Shown here in pieces: positions 30,094 to 39,316 of a DNA stretch of 64,000 nucleotides (positions within the stretch are counted from its first letter, which is position 1; every line of letters starts with the position of its first letter). Position numbers and translations under genes: made by a program. The DNA comes from a virus. Below the pieces are notes generated by a model that was not told the DNA's origin, made no database searches, and saw only the letters and a list, made by a program, of their open reading frames with translations. The DNA is taken from positions 1 to 64,000 of IMG/VR virus record IMGVR_UViG_3300023181_000028; one strand, given 5' to 3'.

Positions 30094-33000
30094 TTAATCT
30101 TCCTCGATAAATTCTATTCCGGCTTTAATAGCTTTTGAGTTAGGCAACGCACTAATAATATCTTTACTTCCCTTTTCAACATCTAATTTCATTACATCTT
30201 CCATTACATTTACGAACTTACTTACAGTGGCTTGCGCGGCAACCGGAGATTTAACAAAGAATTTAATATTATCAATGTCAAAGATGAAGAGTAAGTTAGA
30301 AAGGGCTTGGTCAATAGCATCACCCTTTTTTCTCTTATTTTTATCGTCGTCTCCACCAAGCCTCAAAGCCATAAACGCAGCAACCACCATTAAGCCCTTT
30401 AGATTAGACATAGCGTCTTTATTCTTTGTGAATCCCTCTATTCCGTCCTTTTTAATAGCCTCTTTAAGATCAGTGAAGCCTTGCCCTAAGAACGCTCTAT
30501 AAGTACCTCTATGAGTCACACCATTAGCGTCTATGTATTCTTCGCCCATTCTCTGCTTAAATGCATCTGGAACCCATATTTTGAATTGCCCAACCAATTT
30601 ACCGAACTCTCCGGCTTGGTAATTTCTTTTATCGGCCTCTCCATATTTACCTTGAATATCCGACACTGTTTTAATATTGGCAATCGCGCGGCTTTTAATC
30701 CCCTTCTCGTCAGCACCTTCTTTTAACTTAACCTGTCCAGTACTTTCGTTGTACTCAATACTATTAAAATCCTTATCACTCATTAATCCTAAGAATGCTG
30801 AACCTTGTATGTAATACTCACCACCCCTTGTTAATCCATGCGCTAACATTTCAAACAATTTACCTGCGTATAATTTAGGATTAGAATCAAAATCTAAACT
30901 AACTGCATTGTATTTACGGATAATAGCAGCAGCCTTTTTAGGATTCTGTATTAACCGCTTGGTTCCTTTGTATTGCGCCTCAGCACTTTCTTTTCTTATA
31001 GTATTATAAATACCCATTGCTATATTAAACCCACCTGCGCGATATGCAAACGCCATCACATTCAATGAAGTTAACTTGCGGATTATTCTGAAAAACGTGT
31101 CTAATTCTGGCCCTAACGCTCCAACTTTTTCTTTCTTGAAAATATGAAGATCAGTCCATTGTTTTACCCATTCCGCAACATTCTCTTTCTTTTCATGCTC
31201 CTTAAATCCAACTTGATTTAAATACTCTATAGATTGAATGTAAGGCAATAGTTTGCCGATATGTTCTGTATGTGTGTAGTCATCAATGAATGAATGCGCC
31301 GCCTTGTAGAAGTCCTTAGAATAACCCCTGGACTTATCTCTTGGTTTGTTGAATTTACTTTTTAATCTTCCATCTGTAGATAAATTGTACTCAGCTCCAC
31401 CAGTTAAGGCCAAAGGATTTTCTTTCTCATCTACATTAGTTCCGGTTTTAAGTTGCCTTCTCGCGGCCAATTGATATTTAACCATCTGCAACAAAGCCTT
31501 CATCTTATCCAATGCCCCCTTATTACCCTGTTTGATTAAATCTCTCTCAATCTCCCCATAAGACATTACTTTATTACCGTACTTAATCCTTACATTCTGG
31601 ATGTTATGACCATTACCCAAATAAGCACTGAACGCCTGTAAGATGCCTTCCTCTCTAAACGATTCCGCCACTCCCTTATCCACCTTTAACACTTCATTGT
31701 TAAGTTGATCTTCATCCATGCCCTCAAATTGCTTATTTCTAAGATCGTTGAGACCCAACATAAACTTTAAGAATTTAGTTTGCGCGGGAGTGAAGCTCTT
31801 AGCCTTAGCTTCCTCTAAAGTGTAATAACGCCCGTCAGGATGCTCTACAAATTCAAAGTATTTAACTGAACCTGACATTACAAATTCCTTAGCCTTGTCA
31901 GTGATGCCTAGAGATTTATTTTTCTCCTTTATAACTTCCTTGCCGATATTCTCTAATTCTCCTTTGAGTTTATCGCGCTCTTGTTGCATGTCGAAATAAG
32001 TCTCGTCAAATTGTTTGCTGAAAGATTGTAATTCCGGCTGGTTTTGGGTCATATGACCTAAGTTCTTCATAAGAACATCTTTGGCGGATAAGTCAGTTTT
32101 ATTGGCTTGCTCTTCTACATATCCCTTTAACCCTTCCAGTTCCGTTTTACGTTTAACGAACATCCGGTAGCCTATTTGCTGCTTTAATTGATTTAGTTTA
32201 GGTTCTTTCGCGGCATCTGCAAAATCCCCACTCACCATCAGATTATAAGCCTCTAATAACCGCTCATCCGTCATATCTTCTAACCTACCTTCACTTAATA
32301 TAGAAGACAGCATATCCACATCCTCTTTGTATGCAAACCACTTAGAAGCATCTCTTTTGGCCTCCTTGTCGATGTTAGCCTTAAACACCTTTAATTTCTC
32401 TTTTTGCTCCTCAGTATATTTTTCATCCGCCAAAGCGTCTTTAATAAACTGCAAGTCTTTACGAATCTGCTCTAAAGATCTTCCTAATACATTCTCCCTG
32501 TAAGATTCCAATGACATAGTTAATTTCTTAGCTAGGTCTTTCGCGGACATTTCATCCAATGTTTTAAAAGGCTTTTTCTTAGATAATTGCTCTTGTTTAC
32601 TTTCTCCAACCTTATTCCTTGTATTAACGCCTCCTATTATCTGTTTAGCTAAGCTCTTAGCAACGTTCTTGTCTATTCCGAGTAATTGCTTAAGTCGGTT
32701 AAATATGTAGCTTAAAACGGCTTCAAATTTATTCCTGACTGACTCTTTATCAAAGATCAATGAACCTTCCATTCCTATCGCTTCTGCCAACACTTCCTTA
32801 CCCAACATCTCTTCATTCAGCTCAGGGTATCTTTCCTTAACGTCATCCCATAGCGGAGTATCTTTAAGTTGCTTAATCCCCACTTGAATAACTTTATTGT
32901 TATATCCAATAGCATCAATCATAATGTGACCAGCTTCGTGAATAGGCGTGTCAATACCAGCATAATCAGGATTGATTTCGATAGTGTTGCCTATTAATCT

Positions 33001-36000
33001 TCCGGCGAACTTAGCCCCTTCCTTATACACCACTTTAACCTTTGGAAATGATTTTCTAACCCTCTCCACAACTTTCTGTATCTGACCTTTACGATCACTT
33101 GACTTCTGGAATTGTCCGGTTTCCGAAAACGCCTGTTCCCTTGCTTGTTCTTTCTCTAACTCAGCATTCTCTTCCTCTTCTGTAAGTCCGCGATCAGGAT
33201 TGACATTTTCAAGTAAACTCTGATACAAAGGCATAGTATATCGCTCTGACGTTCCGCCAGTGCCGGATAAAAACTTAATATTGCCCGTTTCTTTTACATC
33301 CTCTACAAAGTCCAATAACTTCTGTAATGTTTTACTATCCTTACCCTTCTCAATTTGTTTTAAGGTTGCGGCGTATTCCCGCGCATCCAATCCTACATCC
33401 GGTCTAAATTCTTGATTGCCTTGAATGCCAATATTAAAGACACCTAACTTCCTAAGTTCTTTATACAAATCTTGGGCAGGCATCTTTAAAAGGTCATTAG
33501 AGCGTCTTATAGCCTTGTTTATTGAAGAGTTGTCATATCCCTCTCCGATTAAAGATTCTCTCTCTAATTCGTTTACAGTGACAGTAGCGGGGGCTTTTCT
33601 AACCTTCTCCTCCACTTTAGTTGTAGTTGGACGTTCTTTTACAGGTTCCGGTTTAACCACAGGAGCTTTTACAGGTTCAACTTTAACTTGTGGCTTTTCA
33701 GGCTGCTTAACACCCTCAATTGGTTTAAGTCCTTGTTGCTGCAAAGCCACCATTCTTTTAATCTCATCCGGCGTATAAGCGCTATTACCCTTCTCTTTCT
33801 CCTTTACCGAAACGATGTATTTCCCCGTAGACTTATTATAAACGTTTAGAATACGTAAATTCTCTGTCTTTCTAGGCTTACCATTAGCGTCAACCTTATC
33901 AGCTTTAATAGTCTGTATCTTAACTGTAACAGGCTCTTTAAACTTAGAATACTCTCTACCATCACTATCAGTAGTTGTTTCTTCGCCGCTAGGAAAATTC
34001 TCCCTCTCCCCTGTATATTCATCTCTCTTAACAGATCTTCCAAACTGAACAAATTGTCCTGTTCCGCCAAGATTTAATTGCCATACCTCATTCTGACCAC
34101 CTTCAATAAAAGCATCCATCTCTCCATTAAGATCAGGATTGGCGTCAAAATAATCATGCAATATCTCTTTTCTTTCTAAAGGCTTCTGTTTGTTAAATTC
34201 AAATGTTCCATTATCATCCTTCTGACCAAACTTAGGAGCATTCTTTCTTCTTTCAGATTTCTCCACTACAGTTTCCGTCGGAGTTTCCACTTCCTCAGTA
34301 GTAGTTTTTGTTCCGCCGTATCTCTTTCCTAAATCCTCGATAGTTGATTCTTCTGCTTTCTTTTCTTCGTTCTTAACAACCTTACCGACAGTATCAGGAG
34401 CAACAGTAGTTTCTTTCTTGACATTCTCTTTTAATATAATAGCATCCAGTTCCTTTTGTAGTCCCTTCACTAATTCTTTCTTGCCAGCCACCTTAGCAGC
34501 CTCAATAGGACTCATTTTTTTAATCTCACTCTCATCTGTAGGGATTTCAGATTTAATTCCCTCTATTGTAAAGGATAGGTCAAAAGACTTCTTTCTTTCT
34601 TCGTCTGTTAAATCCAATCCTTTAGTTTGATCGTGATAAACATTGTAAGCGTCTAACTTAAATTTAGCCCTCTCAGCATCTTCGGGAGTCATTTCATCAT
34701 TAGCCACAGAATTATCAATATCAGCCTTTAAAGCTGTGATTGCCTCAGTTCCCTTCTTTACAGTCTCATACGCATTGTTAGATTGCTTCTCCGCGCGATC
34801 AGCTTTTCTTTTCTGACTCACACCAGCTAATGCGGGGCCACCAGCACCTAAAGCACCAGCCAAAGCACTATTAACATATTCCCCAAATGATTCTAAACTA
34901 AAAGGATCTGTTTTAAACTTCTCCTCTCCACTTATCTTATCATAAATATTCTTAGCAGCATTTAAAGCAAAAGATTGCGCGGCTTCCGTTCCTGCTTCGC
35001 CTGCGATATTACCAGCCAATTGACCTGCAAACGTGCTGTTTAATTTAGTTGCGGCAGTCGTTGTGGCGTTGTACAGACCTTCTAATGACTCCTTTGTTAT
35101 CTTACCCTCACTATCTTTTAATAATCCAGCAGCGAGGCTATTAAACATCTCTTTCTTGCCGTTACGGGCTAGTTGGTTCTTAATGAATATCCCCTCAGTA
35201 CCCCCAACCATTTCTAATAGGGCAGTGGGAATAGTGGCAACCGAAGCAAAAGCATATTTATCCCTTCCTTCTAGTCCAGCTTGTTCAGCAGCAGTTAAGG
35301 CTTCATCGTAATTAACCATGTATGAACCCGCAAATCCATTAGCTAATTTACCTGAGTTAGAAGCTCCCGATAAGAATGAAGCGGCCTTACCACCTTCTGA
35401 GATCAATCCGGCACCTTCTGCGCCCGCTCCTAATGTTCTTGTAGCACCCCCAATACCTTTAGCCCCTACAAGGAAAGAGGTGATAGATTCCATCCCCTGT
35501 AATACAGCACCCTGAATATTGTTTTTAGTAAAGTCATATCGAGAAGGGTCAAAGAAATCACTTATCCCTTTTAATTCTTTAGTGTCGAATATTTGTTCAT
35601 TCTCATATTCGGGAGTTTTGAATTTAAGATAGTCAGCACTATTCTTCATAGTCTGGTACCACGGCAATTCTTCTCCTGTAATGGCTCCGTATGCGATTTG
35701 AGGCAAGTTAGCCACCCCTTCGGCGGCACCTATCACCCCATTCACTAAGTGTTTAGCAGCAGACTTAATAAATCCATCGTCATTAGCACTCTCTTGGCTT
35801 CCCCATATACTTGCAACGTCATAACCTTCTGGCGGACGTTCATTATTAGCAATAGGAACAGGCTTTTGAACACCATTTACATCTTTCATGTAGTATTTGG
35901 TTCCGCCGGATTGTTTAGGATGTTGACCTTGTATAGTTAGTATTGCATCAGATATATCTTCAACAGAGGCTCTACCTTGCTTCTGAGCAATAGCAATATT

Positions 36001-36219
36001 CTTAATGATTTGTTTTTCATCGTCGTTTTTAGTGTCAAGTCTGTCTATGATTTCATCTGCTTCCGCCTCTGATCTAATGCCATTAAGGAATGAATAGTCA
36101 GTGCCGCTTGATCTAGTGTCAGCAACAGCCTTAACAGGTTCATTAGGATTAAAAGCAGGTTTATTAGTGCCGGTGTTCACTGGCTTATTAGGATCAAAAG
36201 GCGGTTTGTTTTCAGGCAT
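30094..36219 (-). CDS. Giant virion/ejection protein with HEAGH metallopeptidase motif
   Basis: The chosen start is ATG 36219 (MPENKPPFDPNKP). The frame also opens two codons earlier with a TTG, which is less likely. 2041 residues. It holds (i) a disordered Pro/Lys/Thr-rich stretch (VEPVKAPVVKPEPVKERPT), (ii) the zinc-peptidase signature HEAGH at about residues 1094-1098, and (iii) long helices. A C-terminal half with a large hydrophobic, Lys-rich domain follows. Large, multi-domain virion proteins of this type are ejected with DNA in podoviruses. A role in cell-wall or protein remodelling is inferred. Confidence 0.7.
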   Translation of the reverse strand: MPENKPPFDPNKPVNTGTNKPAFNPNEPVKAVADTRSSGTDYSFLNGIRSEAEADEIIDRLDTKNDDEKQIIKNIAIAQKQGRASVEDISDAILTIQGQHPKQSGGTKYYMKDVNGVQKPVPIANNERPPEGYDVASIWGSQESANDDGFIKSAAKHLVNGVIGAAEGVANLPQIAYGAITGEELPWYQTMKNSADYLKFKTPEYENEQIFDTKELKGISDFFDPSRYDFTKNNIQGAVLQGMESITSFLVGAKGIGGATRTLGAGAEGAGLISEGGKAASFLSGASNSGKLANGFAGSYMVNYDEALTAAEQAGLEGRDKYAFASVATIPTALLEMVGGTEGIFIKNQLARNGKKEMFNSLAAGLLKDSEGKITKESLEGLYNATTTAATKLNSTFAGQLAGNIAGEAGTEAAQSFALNAAKNIYDKISGEEKFKTDPFSLESFGEYVNSALAGALGAGGPALAGVSQKRKADRAEKQSNNAYETVKKGTEAITALKADIDNSVANDEMTPEDAERAKFKLDAYNVYHDQTKGLDLTDEERKKSFDLSFTIEGIKSEIPTDESEIKKMSPIEAAKVAGKKELVKGLQKELDAIILKENVKKETTVAPDTVGKVVKNEEKKAEESTIEDLGKRYGGTKTTTEEVETPTETVVEKSERRKNAPKFGQKDDNGTFEFNKQKPLERKEILHDYFDANPDLNGEMDAFIEGGQNEVWQLNLGGTGQFVQFGRSVKRDEYTGERENFPSGEETTTDSDGREYSKFKEPVTVKIQTIKADKVDANGKPRKTENLRILNVYNKSTGKYIVSVKEKEKGNSAYTPDEIKRMVALQQQGLKPIEGVKQPEKPQVKVEPVKAPVVKPEPVKERPTTTKVEEKVRKAPATVTVNELERESLIGEGYDNSSINKAIRRSNDLLKMPAQDLYKELRKLGVFNIGIQGNQEFRPDVGLDAREYAATLKQIEKGKDSKTLQKLLDFVEDVKETGNIKFLSGTGGTSERYTMPLYQSLLENVNPDRGLTEEEENAELEKEQAREQAFSETGQFQKSSDRKGQIQKVVERVRKSFPKVKVVYKEGAKFAGRLIGNTIEINPDYAGIDTPIHEAGHIMIDAIGYNNKVIQVGIKQLKDTPLWDDVKERYPELNEEMLGKEVLAEAIGMEGSLIFDKESVRNKFEAVLSYIFNRLKQLLGIDKNVAKSLAKQIIGGVNTRNKVGESKQEQLSKKKPFKTLDEMSAKDLAKKLTMSLESYRENVLGRSLEQIRKDLQFIKDALADEKYTEEQKEKLKVFKANIDKEAKRDASKWFAYKEDVDMLSSILSEGRLEDMTDERLLEAYNLMVSGDFADAAKEPKLNQLKQQIGYRMFVKRKTELEGLKGYVEEQANKTDLSAKDVLMKNLGHMTQNQPELQSFSKQFDETYFDMQQERDKLKGELENIGKEVIKEKNKSLGITDKAKEFVMSGSVKYFEFVEHPDGRYYTLEEAKAKSFTPAQTKFLKFMLGLNDLRNKQFEGMDEDQLNNEVLKVDKGVAESFREEGILQAFSAYLGNGHNIQNVRIKYGNKVMSYGEIERDLIKQGNKGALDKMKALLQMVKYQLAARRQLKTGTNVDEKENPLALTGGAEYNLSTDGRLKSKFNKPRDKSRGYSKDFYKAAHSFIDDYTHTEHIGKLLPYIQSIEYLNQVGFKEHEKKENVAEWVKQWTDLHIFKKEKVGALGPELDTFFRIIRKLTSLNVMAFAYRAGGFNIAMGIYNTIRKESAEAQYKGTKRLIQNPKKAAAIIRKYNAVSLDFDSNPKLYAGKLFEMLAHGLTRGGEYYIQGSAFLGLMSDKDFNSIEYNESTGQVKLKEGADEKGIKSRAIANIKTVSDIQGKYGEADKRNYQAGEFGKLVGQFKIWVPDAFKQRMGEEYIDANGVTHRGTYRAFLGQGFTDLKEAIKKDGIEGFTKNKDAMSNLKGLMVVAAFMALRLGGDDDKNKRKKGDAIDQALSNLLFIFDIDNIKFFVKSPVAAQATVSKFVNVMEDVMKLDVEKGSKDIISALPNSKAIKAGIEFIEED

Positions 36220-36255
36220 ACGCAAATATAGCTAATATTGATGTATTTAAATTAT

Positions 36256-36295
36256 TTGCATTTATTTGCAACCTTATTAGATTTGTATCGTTAAA
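36256..36295 (+). promoter_or_regulatory. Early-type promoter with TTGCA palindrome (cassette 1)
   Basis: TTGCA-N6-TGCAA (36256-36271), overlapping TGCAACCTT (36267-36275). A 13-nt spacer and CGTTAAA (36289-36295) follow. The ATG is only 15 nt from the CG, so the transcript has a very short leader. Confidence 0.7.
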
Positions 36296-36303
36296 GAGGG
36301 TTA

Positions 36304-36483
36304 ATGACAAGAAAACAAAAATACTACGAATCACTAAACAAGGTTTCAGAAAGTGCGTGGATGAAAGGAGTTCAATACGCTCTTTCGGTGGCAGTAAATC
36401 ATTATAACGTGCCGGAAAGTGTAAGAGAGGGAATTATGCAATTAATTGAAATAGAAAAAAATGAAAAGAGAAATAAAGTTTAG
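36304..36483 (+). CDS. Small protein (59 aa), leader gene of cassette 1
   Basis: ATG 36304, 59 codons (MTRKQKYYESLNKVSESAWMKG...). It lies directly behind the early promoter and its 3' end overlaps the YopX gene by 23 nt. It is helical and basic. The function is unknown. Confidence 0.6.
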   Translation: MTRKQKYYESLNKVSESAWMKGVQYALSVAVNHYNVPESVREGIMQLIEIEKNEKRNKV

Positions 36484-36838
36484 AGGCTTAGCATTGCCAT
36501 CAGGAAATTGGGTATTCGGAAGTTTAATTACAGGTAATTACCCCACATTTGAAGGTTCCACTCAAATATACAATGGCGGTGGATTTACGATAGTTGACCC
36601 TAAAACAGTTGGGCAATTTACTGGCAAAGTAGTGAATGGAAAGGATTTATACGAAGACGACATCATTACATGGGAAGAAGAGGACGATGACTATCCTTTA
36701 GCGTGGATTGAATGGGAGCCGGAAGATGGTAAGTTTTGGGTTGAATCTGATGCCCAATGGGGAGGATATTTAAGTGAATTTGAAAACATTAAAGTAGTTG
36801 GAAATATTCATCAACATAAAGGTATGTTAGCGCCATGA
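36461..36838 (+). CDS. YopX-like protein (copy A)
   Basis: Shows the YopX layout: start MKREIKFRGL, then 'QFTGKVVNGKDLYEDDIITWEEEDDDYPL', then 'VVGNIHQHKGML' at the end. The family is common in Gram-positive and Gram-negative phages, of unknown function. Its copy B at 58425-58856 has the same start (MKTREIKFRAW). It is in the + strand cassette 1. Confidence 0.75.
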   Translation: MKREIKFRGLALPSGNWVFGSLITGNYPTFEGSTQIYNGGGFTIVDPKTVGQFTGKVVNGKDLYEDDIITWEEEDDDYPLAWIEWEPEDGKFWVESDAQWGGYLSEFENIKVVGNIHQHKGMLAP

Positions 36839-37185
36839 AAGATATATTTATACCATTCGAACTAGCTTTATGGGCAAGAGATTTAGGATTTGACGAGCCT
36901 TGCGTTGGCAAATACTCAGGAGGATCTAAAGAACTCAAAGTAGGCGTGATTAATCAGCAAATGGCTACATGGTTATTGGCCCCAACATATCAACAAATAC
37001 TAGATTGGCTAAGAGAACAACATAGTATATTTATTAGTCATTCCCATGCTTCGTGGGGAGAAGATTGGTTTTATTCAGTTGGTAACGGAAACGTAAAATT
37101 ACTTGTCACAGACATTAAAGATTATTACGAAGCATTTGATTCATGTTTAATTAAAGTATTTAAAATAATAGACAAAAATGACTAA
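36835..37185 (+). CDS. Hypothetical protein (116 aa)
   Basis: A Trp-rich protein (FELALWARDLGFDEPC...WLLAPTYQQILDWLREQHSIFI). It resembles many small phage proteins by overall look ('FELALWAKDLGFDEPC'). It is coupled with YopX (4-nt overlap). Unknown. Confidence 0.55.
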   Translation: MKDIFIPFELALWARDLGFDEPCVGKYSGGSKELKVGVINQQMATWLLAPTYQQILDWLREQHSIFISHSHASWGEDWFYSVGNGNVKLLVTDIKDYYEAFDSCLIKVFKIIDKND

Positions 37186-37894
37186 AGAGAAAATAGAATC
37201 AGTTTGCCGCGCAGTTGAAATATATATTCAATCTAGCGCCTATTACAAAGAATGTATTATCGGAGGAAACTTTTCAGGCAGGTTTAATGAGTTTTTAACT
37301 CAAGAAATTTGTAATCAAATAGTTAGGCAACATGAAAAGTTATTAAGCCAACTAAAAGCATCAGAATACGAAAATGGACATTTGTCTGGCAAAGTTTCTG
37401 ATTTAGTAAGGTACATATCTGACCTTGATGAAGACTTTAAAAAAGAAGACGCGCGGAATAACGAACTCACTGATAAGGTGGCGGAATTAGAGTTAGGTAT
37501 AGGCATATTGGAAGATAATTTAGATGCAGCTCAGGAGAAGATTTCGGAATATGAAGAAGCGATAGGGTTAAAATCTAAGCATATTCAACAATATCACGAT
37601 TCTTTGTTAAATAAAGATATCGAAATTCGTAAATGGCGAGAATTAGTTGAAAATATGAAATCAAACCACGCTAAAGAAACTGATAGTATTAGAGGGGATC
37701 ATTGCGATTATTTAAAAAAGGTATTGGGAGAGATGCAAATCATTAAGGGTTACAATCAGAATTTAATAAATGAATTAAGGCGTTGCAGAACACATATGCT
37801 TGAAGCTGGATTTCATTCTCAGTCAGCGCCTATAACCGCGTTAGATCAAACAATACGTCAAAACACAATTGAATTAGGAGAACTTAGAGATTAA
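37178..37894 (+). CDS. Coiled-coil protein (238 aa)
   Basis: A long heptad-rich coiled coil (about residues 60-160: DLDEDFKKEDARNNELTDKVAELELG). It overlaps the preceding gene by 8 nt. It is probably a small oligomeric early protein of unknown partner. It ends 16 nt before the late gene on the opposite strand. Confidence 0.55.
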   Translation: MTKEKIESVCRAVEIYIQSSAYYKECIIGGNFSGRFNEFLTQEICNQIVRQHEKLLSQLKASEYENGHLSGKVSDLVRYISDLDEDFKKEDARNNELTDKVAELELGIGILEDNLDAAQEKISEYEEAIGLKSKHIQQYHDSLLNKDIEIRKWRELVENMKSNHAKETDSIRGDHCDYLKKVLGEMQIIKGYNQNLINELRRCRTHMLEAGFHSQSAPITALDQTIRQNTIELGELRD

Positions 37895-37909
37895 TAAAAT
37901 AAAGGCTAA

Positions 37910-39316
37910 CTACTCGTACTTGCCAGTTTTCGGATTCCAAGTGTATTGATAACCATTCTGAGTTACAGTAGTGGGTCTATCTCCGCCACCCTCTTGAGGA
38001 GCATCAGCCATTAATTTAGATTTAGCAATATGGGCTTGTTGATTAAAAGCACCCGCATAACTTGAGTTCAATTCCACAGGCATAAAGCTCTTAACCTTAA
38101 CCATTTTTACATCTTCTCCCTTGCCATTAGCCTGTGTAATCAATTCAGCATTCTTATTCCATTCCGGTACAATCTCTTCTCCCTGAAAAGGATTCCAATT
38201 GCCATCATCGTATATCCCTTTCTCCTTAGCCACCTCTAAAGGAAGATAAGTGTAAGTTTCTACAAGTTTCTGTCTGCGTCCGCCAGCCTCTACATATTTA
38301 TGTCCGCCAGTGTAATAAATCCTATTACCTGTTATATCCAAAGGATTTTGACCCTTATTATCATAAATAATAGCTTTAGGTTTAGAGCCATAAGTTTGTT
38401 CTAAGAACTCAGGGCTAACCACACCTTCCTGGCGGTTAACAAAAGCGTCCTGATAAGCATTACTTGGATTTGCAATACCACTTGATTCTAATTTATTCTT
38501 ATACCCGGCAACTGTTAACGCATCACTTAATCCATAATCCCCAAAATCTCTCTTCTTAGGCACGTGAGCATTAATACCCTGTTCAATGTATGTCAATGGG
38601 TCTAAACCTTGTTTACGGGCTTCTATATCAATTTGGCGCTTATTCTGAGAATACATTTGCGTGGCAACCGCGCGTAATGACGTTGGGTCTGCAAATTCTT
38701 CATAAGCATTCCTTCCTCCCTTAATAGGTTTAGTCTTTAAATCCTTAAAGCTATTTCCTGTTTCCTGAAAAGCCTTGTTTATATCAATGAAGTCTCTAGG
38801 TTTCTGATATACAAACGCCTGTTTACCTTGTAACTTAGCAGCCTCTTCACCAGCTTGATTACCATATTTGAGATAATTTTGCCATTGGCCTTGCAAATCA
38901 TTGTAGGCTTGTGTATCATGTTGCTGAGGGTTCTTTGCAACTTCCGCCAAATCCTGTAAATAAGATTTATATGCACTATCAGAAGCAAGTCCTCTCAATA
39001 ATGTAGGATTGTCTTTAAGCGAACGTTTAAGTTCATTCAATTGCATTCTCTTGTCCACGTTAGTAGCCCAATCAGGATTCTCGCGGACAAATGAACCTAT
39101 CTTTTTAATAGTCGATTGAGATTCTAATTTTACAAGAGGATTATCATGCCCATTTATAGCATTCTGATAGTTAAGATCATCAGAGAAAAGTCGTGCTTTC
39201 TGGGCGGCCATAGCTTTTGCTCTAGCATCAGCTTGCTCATTATAACGAGCATCATTTATTTTCTGATCGAACTGTAAGTCAACTGCAAGTCCATTTATTG
39301 TACCAATCTCTGCCAT
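37910..39316 (-). CDS. Internal virion/ejection-type protein (468 aa)
   Basis: Soluble helical N-terminal half (DLQFDQKINDARYNEQADARAKAMAAQKARLF) with mixed C-terminal half. It shares its 1-nt boundary with the upstream gene (39316) and sits in the same group as the giant peptidase-like protein. This trio is typical of the podovirus internal virion (ejection) set. The function is inferred from position. Confidence 0.55.
   Translation of the reverse strand: MAEIGTINGLAVDLQFDQKINDARYNEQADARAKAMAAQKARLFSDDLNYQNAINGHDNPLVKLESQSTIKKIGSFVRENPDWATNVDKRMQLNELKRSLKDNPTLLRGLASDSAYKSYLQDLAEVAKNPQQHDTQAYNDLQGQWQNYLKYGNQAGEEAAKLQGKQAFVYQKPRDFIDINKAFQETGNSFKDLKTKPIKGGRNAYEEFADPTSLRAVATQMYSQNKRQIDIEARKQGLDPLTYIEQGINAHVPKKRDFGDYGLSDALTVAGYKNKLESSGIANPSNAYQDAFVNRQEGVVSPEFLEQTYGSKPKAIIYDNKGQNPLDITGNRIYYTGGHKYVEAGGRRQKLVETYTYLPLEVAKEKGIYDDGNWNPFQGEEIVPEWNKNAELITQANGKGEDVKMVKVKSFMPVELNSSYAGAFNQQAHIAKSKLMADAPQEGGGDRPTTVTQNGYQYTWNPKTGKYE

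Noticed and set aside
34418-34630. Plus-strand ORFs inside the giant virion gene
   Set aside because: They are antisense shadows of a long, well-supported coding frame and lack promoters or overlapping gene context.
36223-36230. TATATTTG box as promoter of the giant virion gene
   Set aside because: Only 3 nt separate the box from ATG 36219, too little for a -7 element unless the mRNA is leaderless.
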